From positions 310,001 to 374,000 of the forward strand of contig CANTFL010001451.1 in NCBI GenBank assembly GCA_947650285.1: DNA of 64,000 bases, in the 5' to 3' direction. Source of the stretch: Hyaloperonospora brassicae (Eukaryota > Oomycota > Peronosporomycetes > Peronosporales > Peronosporaceae). Position 1 is the first letter of the stretch. Every line of letters starts with the position of its first letter. The position numbers and the translations under genes were made by a program. The notes under the pieces were generated by a model that did no database searches, was not told where the DNA came from, and worked only from the letters and a program-made list of their open reading frames with translations. Of the stretch, positions 1 to 9,962 are shown piece by piece.

Positions 1-1471
1 CGAGCTTAGGTCTTGGTGGAGCGCACGAACCTGCTTCTGCTGCAGCGAGTGCCAATGCTTCGACGACGGTCGTGATCACCGTCGGCTCCCACTCCAGTGA
101 CGGGGACGCGTCTTCGGGGCTCATTGTCGTAACAAGCGACGACAGCGGTGAGTCCATCCTGTGGTGCATGAACCTTTGCCTTTGGGGGCCATCCGCTCAC
201 CCCGCCGTTCTCCTCTTGACTCGTTAGGGATGGACACGGGAAGTATCCTGAGCGTGGCGGCGGGCTCCATTGCAGCCGTTTTGCTGGTCATTGGCATTTG
301 TTGGTGGCTGTGCCGTCGCAGGAGAAGCAAACGGACTGCACGGTCGTCGTCGTTCGAGATCCCATACACTGCTGGACCCTTTCCGATACCTGCCGCAGAC
401 CCCATTACTTTGGAGAGCTACACGCCATCGTCAGCCGCAGGCGCTGTTCAAGACCTCGACTTCATTGACCGGACGGTCGATCTCGACGGCACGGCAAACT
501 TCGACTCGACCCTGCGGCTCGAGCACAGCGCAACGTCAGTCATGACGAAGAAATCGTCCAAGTCCAACTCGAGCTTATCGGAGGACGAAGTCATTACGGC
601 CGCACGGATTCCACTGGAGAAGCTCACTCGCAAGGAGCTCATCAACGAAGGTGGTCACGGAGCAGTGTACAAAGGCTTGTACCGTGGCGAAGACGTGGCG
701 ATCAAAGTGCTGCTGCCTGAGAAACGCAAAGACATGCGTCAGATCAACTTGTTTCTCGCCGAGATCAAAATGATGGCCACTGTCGAGCATCCGCACATTG
801 TGCGCTTCGTTGGCGTGGCGTGGGATGCACTGAGCGACCTCTGTGCCGTCTCTGAGTTCATGCCGGGCGGTGACTTGTTTGCGCTGCTGAGACGCTTTGA
901 CCGCGTCGAGCACCGCGTGCGAGGGTTTGACGTCGACAAGGCCACGATCGCCCTTCACGTCGCCCAAGCACTGACGTACTTGCACTCGCTGGACCCCATT
1001 GTGCTGCATCGCGACCTCAAGTCCATGAACGTCCTCCTGTCGGCCAAGCTCGAGGCCAAGCTCACGGACTTTGGCGTCTCGCGCAAGTACACGGCAAACA
1101 CTATGACCGCAGGCGTCGGCACGAGGCGCTGGATGGCGCCCGAGGTCATGATGGGCAAGCGCTACAACACGAGCGCCGACATCTTCTCCTTCGGTGTGGT
1201 GCTGTCCGAGCTCGACTCGCACCAGCCTCCGTACGCCAGTGCAATTGCGACCATCACGACAGAATCCGGCGAAAAGGTCTCCGAGACAGCGCTGATGGAG
1301 ATGGTGGTCATGGGCCGCATCCGAGTGGACTTCTCCTCGAACGCACCGACGGCGCTGGTGGAACTGGGACACGCCTGTGTGGCCGTAGACCCGACAGCGC
1401 GACCCAATGCTGCCGACGTGCACTATCAGCTGCAGAAACTCCTGCGCAAGTACCAGAAGTATACGCTGTAG
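1..1471 (+). CDS. Receptor-like TKL Ser/Thr protein kinase, 5' end cut by window
   Basis: Membrane-anchored kinase of the tyrosine-kinase-like group; the start lies upstream of base 1. Bases 3-147 read as a Ser/Ala/Thr-rich ectodomain in frame 3. A donor g|gtgagt at 148 and an acceptor tcgttag ending at 227 define an 80-bp intron, and 147 joins 228 in frame, giving Gly then MDTGSIL. A single membrane span follows (about 251-313, ending in CWWLC) and then a basic stop-transfer run. The kinase domain has the Gly loop GGHGAVYKG (about 650-675), VAIK, HRDLKSMN, DFG, MAPEVM and a C-terminal lobe up to the stop, with little tail. All catalytic motifs are present, so it should be active. Ser/Thr phosphorylation at the plasma membrane is inferred from the family; the ligand is unknown. 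An in-frame GTG at 161 lies inside the intron and is not a start. Confidence 0.88.
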
Positions 1472-1810
1472 CTGGTGTGTTGCAGCCTTCCGCGTCACTT
1501 GTCAGCAGGAGCACCGAATGCAGTAGCCACTGGATCAGGACACACACACACATACACACACACTGTACTGTAGTCCACAAGCACACAGACAGACAGACAG
1601 TCAGTCGGATTAACATACAAACAAAGAGACCACATTAGAGCACGACCGTCTCGACTGCAATGGGACAAGTGCCACTGAGTTGGTGTATTGATTGACACGC
1701 GCTGCCAAAATGGGCACCTTTTACTTCAACGTGTGACCAGCGCTCACTTGATGCCGACCAATTGGACCCATTTTTTGGGACCTCACTGAGACCCCACGGA
1801 CGCAAATTCA
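1472..1810. repeat. Intergenic spacer with CA and CAGA microsatellites
   Basis: This 339-bp spacer separates two same-strand genes. It holds a (CA)n tract at about 1539-1563 and a short (CAGA)n tract at about 1585-1600. The last ~70 bases must contain the promoter of the downstream GTPase. No clear oomycete initiator element was found in them. Confidence 0.7.
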
Positions 1811-2945
1811 ATGGCGACCGCGACACCGCTGCCGGACGCTGCGGCGAATGCGTACGCTGCGGCCGCTGCGGCGGACCCGCGTCTGCCAACGATCTACCCG
1901 AAGCCTGTGACGGTTTTGGTCATCGGTATGGCCGGCAGCGGCAAGACGACGCTCATGCAGCGCCTCGCCGTCTATGGCGTGGACGCGGGTCTGCGCAATT
2001 ACGTGATCAATTTGGACCCGGCCGTGCGCAAAACGGGGTACACGGCCAACATTGACATTCGCGATACAGTGGACTACCAACAGGTGATGAAGGAGTACGG
2101 ACTGGGCCCGAATGGCGCGATCATGACGTCGCTCAACTTGTTTGCGACGCGGTTCGACCAGGTCGTTGACCTCCTGGCCAAGCGCAGCAGCGACCTCGAG
2201 TACGTGCGGTCCTTTTTGCTGCCACAAGCAGCAGCAACGGATCGCGTTGCGAAGGATGACAAGCGCTGCTGGGTCTAACAAACGGTGCTCGTGTCTGACC
2301 CTTCTTTTTCTCTCGATCCGCAGCTATGCTCTTGTCGACACGCCCGGGCAAATTGAAGCCTTTACGTGGTCAGCGTCGGGACAGATCATCACCGAGTCAC
2401 TCGCGTCCACTTTTCCGTCCGTGATTGTGTACGTGGTGGACACGCCGCGCACTGCGAGCCCCAACACGTTCATGTCGAACATGCTGTACGCCTGCAGCAT
2501 TTTGTACAAACTGAAGCTGCCGTTCGTGGTCGTGTTCAACAAGATTGACGTGCTGCGTCACGACTTTGCGACCGAGTGGATGACAGACTTTGAAGCATTT
2601 CAAAAAGCGCTGGACGACGTGCAGGATGACAGCTACATGGGAAGTCTCTCCCGCTCGCTCAGTCTGGTGCTGGAAGAGTTTTACAACAACTTGACGTCCG
2701 TCGGCGTGTCGGCTGCCACTGGCGAAGGCATGCCCGAGTTCTTTGCTGCGGTCGACCAAGCTGCCAAACAGTACGAGAACGAGTACCTGCCGGATCTCTT
2801 GGCGCGCGTGAAGAAGCAGCAGACAAAGAAACACAAGCAAGAAGAAGCTGCACTGTCGAACGTGATGCAGGACATGGCAATCAGCCACGCGAACGCGTCG
2901 TCAGCGGCGGCGCCCGTCACAGGCGGCGAGCGCACAGATTTGTAA
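1811..2945 (+). CDS. GPN1: GPN-loop GTPase 1 (GPN1/XAB1/Npa3 family), one intron
   Basis: GPN-loop GTPases help assemble RNA polymerase II and bring it into the nucleus. The first exon (1811-2199) has an Ala-rich start, the P-loop [15 protein letters not shown], and the diagnostic GPN triplet within [18 protein letters not shown]. The second exon (2324-2945) has VDTPGQIE(A)FTWSASG, the conserved [14 protein letters not shown], and the guanine-specificity motif NKID. The best intron is 2200-2323 (donor gtacgt, acceptor ccgcag, phase 2). It joins to give [12 protein letters not shown], as in plant and animal GPN1; a donor at 2204 would break the frame. The spliced protein has 336 residues, a little short of human GPN1, and a lysine/glutamine-rich tail near [12 protein letters not shown]. 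The protein shows no oddities. The identification as GPN1 rather than GPN2 or GPN3 rests on the [10 protein letters not shown] block. Confidence 0.93.
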
Positions 2946-3099
2946 TTTCGTGAAACCAGTACATCTGTTTTCGGTGTTTACGTCTTGACAGGACGCGCGC
3001 GTTCTCGTGTGACTACCATGACGTCGTTTTGTGGGTTCTCGTGTCCCCCACACCATTTTCACAGTCGATCGACCTTCGCCTCCCCACTCCAGCGCAATA

Positions 3100-3495
3100 A
3101 TGCGATCAGCGCCCACGGCGCTCTCAGGGCGTTTGATCCCGCAAGTAAGTGACAACGAGCAGGCGCCAGTCAAGGGCGAAGAAGACGCGTGTGAAGCTCC
3201 GAGCGACAGCCTCCCGCCGCCGTCGCTACACAACGCAGTGCTCGTGGAGTCGCGCTTTTACCGCGTGTTGCACGAGTCGAAGCTCTACTCGATCGATTTT
3301 GACGGGGTTTGCAATGTACCCACTTTCGACCACACGGAGGCCAAACTGGACGAGGTGCACCACCGCGCCCTATCATTGGCCAAGAGCGACTACAAAGCCG
3401 TGCGCATCCAGGAGCTGGCGCGCGCGAATTATGGACGCACGGCCTCTGCCAAGAGCCGATATCAGATGTTGCACCAAGAGCGCAATGGTGCGTAG
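3100..3495 (+). CDS. Small hypothetical protein or first exon of the next gene
   Basis: A 131-codon frame from ATG 3100 lies 154 bp after the GTPase stop. An in-frame non-ATG extension reaches 3031. I do not recognise the product. It contains ESRFYRVLHESKLYS, which resembles the opening FYRVLVP strand of the repeats in the gene just downstream. A donor g|gtgcgt at 3488 could splice to an acceptor gccag ending at 3692, which would restore the frame of the downstream gene and drop the stop at 3493-3495. In that reading this is exon 1 of one long gene. The acceptor has a poor pyrimidine tract, so both readings stay open. Confidence 0.45.
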   Translation: MRSAPTALSGRLIPQVSDNEQAPVKGEEDACEAPSDSLPPPSLHNAVLVESRFYRVLHESKLYSIDFDGVCNVPTFDHTEAKLDEVHHRALSLAKSDYKAVRIQELARANYGRTASAKSRYQMLHQERNGA

Positions 3496-3685
3496 CCGAT
3501 CGACGGCAGCTGTTTTTATGCACTGGCGTGTGGACCTGCATATGGTCTTTTTTATGTCATGAGTGTGTCGCGTGTTGTGCTGAGTATGTGACGTGTGTCG
3601 TTTGTTGTGATGGCGATTGTTTCTTGCTGTTATTGTTACCATTGCTGGCGATGTGATTGTTGCTGAAGCCTATAGTGTTGTGAAG

Positions 3686-6037
3686 ATGCCAGAGGAAGTG
3701 GTGATGAGCAGCGGCCGCCTGCAGTGTCTAGTCGGAGAAGCGAACGTGCCGACGTGGTTCATCCGTCTCGCTTACGTGGAGAACGCATTCATGATGATGT
3801 CCAGGAAGACGACAAAGCGAGGGACCGAATCGGGGAACGCAGCGTCGGAGATGCAGCTGTTGGAGTTGTTGCCGGAAGACGAGAAGGCAGTTGTGGCCAA
3901 GGGACGGTTTTACTACCGAGTGCTGGTGCCGATTGAGCTGCGCAAAGCGCCGGATCTGCTAGCGCCAATGATCTCGAGACACGTGTATAAGAATGCAGAA
4001 GAGATTATTGAATGCCACGAGAGGTATCGCTGCCCACAGAGTGGAGTGACGTTTGTCAAGTTGGCATACGAAGACGGGTGGCTCTTTGAGACGCTCAACT
4101 CAGGGATCAAGGTGCTGGAGAGGCTAGCAACAGAGCCTGATATCGAAAACGGGCATTTCTTCTATGTGGTAAAGATTCCGGTAGGCATTCGTGTGGCGCC
4201 GCACATTATGGCTCAGCGGTCAGGTAAGGGCTTCAAGTTGCACTCGATTGTGGAAGCGTCGCAGCGCTTTACGCCGCCAGGTAGCAAGATCACGTATGTT
4301 CGAGTGTGCAAGGACAAGTACGCTCGCTGTGGCTGCGCTCGTAGCCATACAGGCAGTGCCGCTAGTCCAACGTCTATGGCGCGTAAGTGCAGTGATGGCG
4401 ATAGCAGTGGTGAGTCATCGACGGAAGACAAGGCGTTTGCCACGTTGTCAGCACCTTCCACATGTCGCGGGGGTTGGATCTTTGAGACCACTATGGACGG
4501 ACAGGTGGTGCTGGAGCCAATGACAGAGCCGAAAATGCGACAGGTTGAGCGACTATTTTACCGCGTTCTGGAAGATGTGGACGTGCTTTCGACACCGGCA
4601 GGCGGTAGCGCAATTGCAGTGTCAAGCTCATTAAACCCATCTAGTCCTCCCAGTCGACGCAAGCGTCTCCAAGATACGCTTATCGAGTGCAGTGAGAGGC
4701 TTGTGCCGGCGGTGTCACCCATCAGGGAAGAGGCTGATAACTCGGACTTGCCAGCGATAGGTTTCGTGAAGTTACGTCACGACGTGGGGTGGATATGTGA
4801 GCGACAGCTGCAGCCTCCGTATAAGTTGCTGCTGGAGCAGGTTCAGGGATGTGCTGTCACGCGCGATTTACCGAAGTTCTACCGTGTACTCGTGCCAGTA
4901 TATTTGCGATCAGCGCCAGATTTTGAGTGTCCGCGATTGCCGGGTGTAGCTCCTATGACAGCAGGCACCGTCTTTGAGAGCAGTCTTCAGTATTCACCTC
5001 CAGGTGGCCACGTCACGTACATAAAGGTGGCCAGTGCGTCTCACCCGACCACAAATAACGCTTGCAGTGGCTGGTTGTTTGATCAAACACCCCGGGGTGA
5101 CCGTGTGCTGGAGGCCGTGGACGAAGATCCGGAACGGAAGAACGGCAAGTTTTTCTTCCGGGTGGTCAGCGAAAAGAAGGAAGTGTTGCTTTCGCCTGAG
5201 CGGACGAGCGAAGTCGTTCGTTACTTGCTTGCAAACACTATTTTTGCAGCTGAAATGGAGTACACGCTGCCACGAACCCGAGAGACGTATGTGCGGCTTA
5301 CGAAAGAAAAAGGCTGGGTCGGACTTGACCCGCCACGGCCACGAAGAGACAGTTCGTTGGGTTCTTTGCCGAGGAGCGCTCATGGTATCGAGAGCACAAG
5401 TGGAAACGAGGTTGTTCCACCACGAACACTTCTCCGAATCTCAGAAGAGGTGTATAACCTCTATACAACACCGCCGAGTTGGGTTAGTGTCGGCCACCCG
5501 AATCGTACTTGGTTCAAAGTTCCCGATGAGGGCCACCGCTCGATCTTGGCAGAAGAGACGATGTTGCAGATGTCTGTGTTTGAGTCACGCAACATCCTAG
5601 CGTCGAGTTCCCAAGGCCGTGAAGGCGTACCCCTCTCGAGAAAGGGAACGCTTCGTCTAGACAACGGCAACACTGTGTGGAACTGCACGTTGGAAGAGAT
5701 CAAGCACTCAGCCAGTGCGTTGCTGTTTACATTTCCGTGGAAACAAGTATGGTGGATCTTTTTGTTGCAAGGGTCCGACGAGCAGCATAGTGTGGAATTG
5801 CAGCATGGTCTTCGTGGTGGGTTTCGTTCTATTCTGTTGGACGGGGAGCCACTGCTGCAGAACCGCAGCGTGACGGACATGCTATGGGACTCCGGCAGCG
5901 AGTTCACTTTCACATGGAAGACTCACACGTTCAAAGTGGTCATAACACTCGAAGGCGCTTTCTTTTCGAAGTATTTGCAGTTTTACAGCTACACGCTAAT
6001 CGTCGACGAGGAGAATATCATTCCTGTCGATCGGTAG
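3686..6037 (+). CDS. Tandem SH3b-like repeat protein with C-terminal FAIM-like domain
   Basis: From the first in-frame ATG (3686) the product has 783 residues, with no signal peptide or membrane span. It carries five imperfect repeats of about 85-130 residues. Each opens with F-[FY]-x-V-x-x-P-x-x-[LI]-R-x-A-P, then has a mid strand of the type TYVKL/TFVKL, then GW-[LI]-F-[ED] and [VL]-L-E. Good openings are RFYYRVLVPIELRKAP and FYRVLVPVYLRSAP. The pattern resembles bacterial-type SH3 (SH3b) repeats with insertions; this is inference from the strand pattern. Low-complexity Ser-rich inserts interrupt repeats 2 and 3. The last ~90 residues (from about 5740) contain HSVELQHG, GFRSILLDG, SGSEFTF and YSYTLIVDEENI, in the order and spacing of FAIM1 (Fas apoptosis inhibitory molecule) beta-sandwich proteins. 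The cellular role is unknown. A residual half-repeat at the N-terminus suggests a missing upstream exon (see 3100-3495). Confidence 0.8.
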   Translation: MPEEVVMSSGRLQCLVGEANVPTWFIRLAYVENAFMMMSRKTTKRGTESGNAASEMQLLELLPEDEKAVVAKGRFYYRVLVPIELRKAPDLLAPMISRHVYKNAEEIIECHERYRCPQSGVTFVKLAYEDGWLFETLNSGIKVLERLATEPDIENGHFFYVVKIPVGIRVAPHIMAQRSGKGFKLHSIVEASQRFTPPGSKITYVRVCKDKYARCGCARSHTGSAASPTSMARKCSDGDSSGESSTEDKAFATLSAPSTCRGGWIFETTMDGQVVLEPMTEPKMRQVERLFYRVLEDVDVLSTPAGGSAIAVSSSLNPSSPPSRRKRLQDTLIECSERLVPAVSPIREEADNSDLPAIGFVKLRHDVGWICERQLQPPYKLLLEQVQGCAVTRDLPKFYRVLVPVYLRSAPDFECPRLPGVAPMTAGTVFESSLQYSPPGGHVTYIKVASASHPTTNNACSGWLFDQTPRGDRVLEAVDEDPERKNGKFFFRVVSEKKEVLLSPERTSEVVRYLLANTIFAAEMEYTLPRTRETYVRLTKEKGWVGLDPPRPRRDSSLGSLPRSAHGIESTSGNEVVPPRTLLRISEEVYNLYTTPPSWVSVGHPNRTWFKVPDEGHRSILAEETMLQMSVFESRNILASSSQGREGVPLSRKGTLRLDNGNTVWNCTLEEIKHSASALLFTFPWKQVWWIFLLQGSDEQHSVELQHGLRGGFRSILLDGEPLLQNRSVTDMLWDSGSEFTFTWKTHTFKVVITLEGAFFSKYLQFYSYTLIVDEENIIPVDR

Positions 6038-6233
6038 AGTCACGGCTGGACGATCAACAACCTGTCGAGTTCTACTCTGTTTTGACCGGAGAGACATGAC
6101 GAATGCTGACCGATCGCATACTGATTGATTACGGGTCTTACCGGCTCACGGCGTTGATTTAAGTGCGGTGAATAGGTGCTCTCCTGAGCAAATGGAGTAA
6201 CATACGTGACTGATTACGCTCAGGTGTTTGGAG

Positions 6234-6917
6234 TCACTGCTCCATGACTTGAATCAGAAAGTCGAGTGCCTCGTCCAGTGGCGGTAAGTCCAGTTGGGGT
6301 ACGTCGTTGGGGCTACCGACAGCTTCGAGTTTCTTCTCCGGCGTACTACTGCTCTCGTCGAAGTCAAGTTGGAATCGCACGGGACTCGTGCGGGGACTAG
6401 AGCTGGTGCTTGACGGAGGCGATACTACCAAGTGATTGTTAAGGATGAGGGTAAAGGGGTCGCCCACCATGGCTTTGGTGCTGCCCATACTCTTCATGAA
6501 GTCACAGAACGTCAGGATATTGTGGTCGATGCGGTGCTCAACACGTGCCAACGTTTTGCGGTCTTTGCGTAGTCCGCGCACTCGCCGCATGATCTTCTCG
6601 TAGTATTTCTGTGTATGGGTCTGTACTTGCCGGACGGAGCGAGTGCGGACAGCTGTGGCGATGCAGCCCCATGGACCTTGAGGATTGTTCTTGATCGCAA
6701 GCAAGAAACGGTCGTGCTCGTCTTCGGACCAGACGCCGTGCTTCGTGCTGTGTACAGACGGATGCGTATGATGGGCCCGATCGTTGTCGGATGTATGGAT
6801 GGAGACAGCGGACCAGCAAAGCTGCAGCAGTTTTGCTGACTTGCGGTCTGCAGAGCGGATGGTGGAATGACAAGTGTTTGTGTGTCGCTGAGTTCTGCCA
6901 GACGGCTTCTTTCGCAA
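6234..6917 (-). CDS. SHAQKYF-class single-Myb-repeat protein, start unresolved
   Basis: Predicted DNA-binding transcription factor. One R1-type Myb repeat starts at GVWSEDEHDRFLLAI and ends at the class signature, here changed to THTQKYYEK (usual SHAQKYF). It is followed by a basic stretch and HRIDHNIL, which its two paralogues in this window also have. The C-terminus (LPPLDEALDFLIQ) matches theirs too. No in-frame ATG lies upstream of the Myb repeat within the open frame; the frame opens only with TTG at 6917. The real start is therefore in an unseen upstream exon, or it has been lost (ACG stands about where the paralogue at 8659 has its ATG). The stop is 197 bp from the convergent SH3b/FAIM gene. 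Codon use and conservation argue for a functional protein rather than chance. Confidence 0.72.
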   Translation of the reverse strand: MRKKPSGRTQRHTNTCHSTIRSADRKSAKLLQLCWSAVSIHTSDNDRAHHTHPSVHSTKHGVWSEDEHDRFLLAIKNNPQGPWGCIATAVRTRSVRQVQTHTQKYYEKIMRRVRGLRKDRKTLARVEHRIDHNILTFCDFMKSMGSTKAMVGDPFTLILNNHLVVSPPSSTSSSPRTSPVRFQLDFDESSSTPEKKLEAVGSPNDVPQLDLPPLDEALDFLIQVMEQ

Positions 6918-8658
6918 TTCCTAGACGTGGCGGAAGGATGATTCTTGACTCGTCGGCGAGCAGCAAACTGTCGAAAGTTTGGTGGCGAATAGGTGGAAGT
7001 CAGCTTGAGGAGCAAGTGATAGGTTTGCGCGGCCTAGGAGGCTGGAAGGGGCACGAGTGCTGTTTGCATTGTATGCGGCAACGAGAGTTGAACGAAGGAG
7101 CCGGCAAAATCCAGACGCATACGAACGAAGTTCAGTCGCGGGCACCGTTGCTGCTTGGAATGTGAGATAGGCGCTCTGTTGCTTGCCACTTCATTTTGCC
7201 ATGCCACGTACCCTATCATCCACACCAGCTATCTGAAGGTCAGCAGAAAACTACGGTCGCGGGGACCTGAGTAAGGCGTTGAACACACGAGGCGGTGTTG
7301 TGATCGTTTACCTTCGGCTGAGCACAGTGGTGATTCAGCAAATTGTTGCGCAGACAAACGTTACGCTACCGGAATCTCCTGACACGCAACCGACGTCAGA
7401 TAGTGCAGGTTGCGGAGTGCTGTCAGAGATTGACGAGGCCTGCATGTCGGCGTTTTAGCTGCGAGTCAGTGAAGAAGCACGGAGGTCGACAGTATTGTGT
7501 ACTCAGTGTGCTACTCTCGGTTGGAGTGCAAAAGCTGAATCACTACAGCAGTAATCGGACTGACGATAGTGTGTTTTCGTGAAGTGGTCAGACAAACACT
7601 TGCTGAATGATGGAGATGTATTGAACGGATGCCCGACAAGTTCCGGCTCGGGTAGAATATGCGGACGCTTGCCCGACGTCTGCGGGGCTGTTGGACGCAA
7701 ACTCAACAACCGCAGATGATATAGTGAGCCTGGACTTCTGGTCGAGAGCTACCTCGCGAAAGCAGCTACAGCTCGAAGCCGACGCGATGGGGTCACTCGC
7801 TCAACATGCTACTGTACCGAGGCCTAAACAGTGTGCATCCTCAACGACTACATCGAACGCATGGGATAAGACACTGCACGACAGCGTCGTCCGGTCATGA
7901 GACAGAAGCCCGACTCTGGTTTTGCAGTTGCACAGTACTCACGTGCGCGTAGCCATTGTCACTTGTTCCATCTGCATACATTACGACCGTGGTAAGAGGT
8001 TGTCGCGACTGCAGTACAGGGGACACACGTCATACATACCACCTGTAACATCAGTAAGTTGTCTCGTGTATGACAAGCGCGTTCGTGGTAGTAATGCATG
8101 TACCGCGACGATACAGACCCACGTGTACACCTATCTGCCGTACCTCGCAATCCCCGGTACACAAGTCGTAGTGGATACATGCATCATCCCACGTCGTGCT
8201 GTTTACAATCAGGCAAACTTCCGCGTATGCGTAATGGACCACCACTGCGTCCAGTGCAAAGCAGTGGGGACTGGAAAAAAAGTGTCAAACCTGGTTGAGG
8301 ACGTGTCGGCTCTGTAGGTGAAGTTCATTCGACTCATGATCTCGACTGTCGAATACGCAAAGGTGAGCTTCGAGTGCTCGATGTAGCATGTATCCGATGC
8401 ATTGACGACAGCTCGAAAAAAGATCTGTCCTGTACTCGTGTAGCACAGCATTGCAGGCACTGAAAGTCGTCGTCGAGTCAGGGGATCGTAGACGGATTCT
8501 GTGTTCCGCTTGCGGGTGCATTCGCATCGTGTGGAGGACGTCAACCGTTAGCCCATTGACGACTGGAAACCTGACAAGTGACACGTGATGTTCTTCACGC
8601 AACCAAAGCACGAAAGCGGTCCACATGTCGAGAAAGCACTCGCTGATGTAAAGTATAC
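6918..8658. other. Intergenic region without a supported gene
   Basis: The region lies between two minus-strand Myb genes. It would hold the upstream region, and perhaps a first exon, of the Myb gene at 6234 and the 3' flank of the one at 8659. Open frames here (for example 8285-8701 on the minus strand, overlapping the Myb stop) show no recognisable domain. I see no repeats or RNA genes. Confidence 0.5.
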
Positions 8659-9234
8659 TTAGGGGTCTATCGAGCTCCAGTCGAATGCATAGCTCTGGCA
8701 CTTGCTGCCTTCAACAAGTAAGCGGTCAATGAGGAAATCAAGTGACTCGTCGATCGTCGGGAGCCAACAGGAAATGCCACACGTCAATGACCTCTGAAGT
8801 GTGTCCGCAATGCCGTTCGAGTCCACACCACTCGGACTCATCGAACCGAGTGTGGCGTCCCGCAGACGTACAGGTCTGAAGTCGGTGGACTCGAGCAGTG
8901 GTGGCACAACAGTATGGTGCTGCTGCTGCTTCATTGGAGCTACCGGTCTACTGTGGCGGGGTGCGAGGACACCAAAGCCTTCGCCCAGCTTGCACGCAGC
9001 GAGCATGTCGTCGTCAATGCGGTGCTCTTCGCGACCGGAATAGCGGCGACCTTTGTGCAGCCCCCGCATGCGTCGCACCACTTTTTCATGGTACTTTTGG
9101 GCGTGCGTTTGCACTTGACGGACGGATCGCGTGCCAATGTACGCTGCGACTTTGCGCCACGGGCCTCGAGGGTACAGTTTGATTGCAAGCAGAAAGTCGG
9201 CGTGTTCGTCGGGAGACCAGAGACCAGTGACCAT
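8659..9234 (-). CDS. SHAQKYF-class single-Myb-repeat protein
   Basis: A 191-residue predicted transcription factor from ATG 9234. The open frame continues upstream to a GTG at 9387, so a longer or spliced N-terminus is possible. The Myb repeat begins almost at the start (GLWSPDEHADFLLAIK, PRGPWRKVAAYIGTRSVRQVQ) and ends with THAQKYHEK, a SHAQKYF variant. A basic segment with HRIDDDML follows. The C-terminal motif WLPTIDESLDFLI matches the motif in the Myb genes at 6234 and 23148. Single-repeat Mybs of this class are numerous in oomycetes and several are tied to sporulation in Phytophthora; the target genes here are unknown. Confidence 0.85.
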   Translation of the reverse strand: MVTGLWSPDEHADFLLAIKLYPRGPWRKVAAYIGTRSVRQVQTHAQKYHEKVVRRMRGLHKGRRYSGREEHRIDDDMLAACKLGEGFGVLAPRHSRPVAPMKQQQHHTVVPPLLESTDFRPVRLRDATLGSMSPSGVDSNGIADTLQRSLTCGISCWLPTIDESLDFLIDRLLVEGSKCQSYAFDWSSIDP

Positions 9235-9962
9235 TGTATGTGGTGCGGTATTGCGTTGGGGTATGACAAAGTGGGGAAGCAATGGACTTGCTGAGGGTAA
9301 ATCGGATAGTGCTGTCGGCGGTGGACGACGTTTCGACTCGACGTGGTATTGTGGCAACCGCCTCGCGTGGTCTCTGATGTCTTTCACTTGACAAGCTCAG
9401 CATTACCAACCGGCACGTCTTTTGTATATCAAGTACCAACACACGTTCGTCGGATGGAATCACAGTACCAGGTCGGAATCCTCAGAGAGGCAGAAGCGTC
9501 TCGCTACCTTACACACGTCTTGTTCCGTGACGAGTGGATTCAACAATGGTGCAATCGACTGGACCCAGCTCGATGTACCACCCGCCACGAGGGCATTGAC
9601 CTTCGATAAGCACGTCCGAATCAACTCTACCGCATGTGAACAGATTAGCTGGTTCCAGATTTCGTCGCCGTTTGCTCAAGCGCACGACGGGGTGCAGTCC
9701 AGCCAGCAAACCTTCGGCAATGAACGAATGATTCCAGTTGAGCCTTTGCTGACACACCGAAAACACTCGTCGAGTCAAGCAAGTCGACAATACGCATCGT
9801 CGTCGTCATCGTCATCATCATCATTCCTGTTGCATCCGGATTCAATTCAGTGGACTGTGTCCACCTCTACTTCACATCTATCTACACTTCTATATGGCTC
9901 CCATTTGCCCGCCCTGAGTCATGAAATCCCCTTGGGAACTCGCCGGTCAATCAAGACTCCTC
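9235..9962. other. Spacer with a CGT/CAT trinucleotide tract
   Basis: Upstream region of the Myb gene that starts at 9234 and 3' flank of the VPS9 gene. A (CGT/CAT)n microsatellite lies at about 9795-9832. A plus-strand frame through 9422-10165 runs into the antisense of the VPS9 gene and is not supported. Confidence 0.55.

Noticed and set aside
575..1498. A 307-codon minus-strand frame opposite the kinase
   Set aside because: It mirrors the GC-rich codons of a clear kinase domain; no domain of its own.
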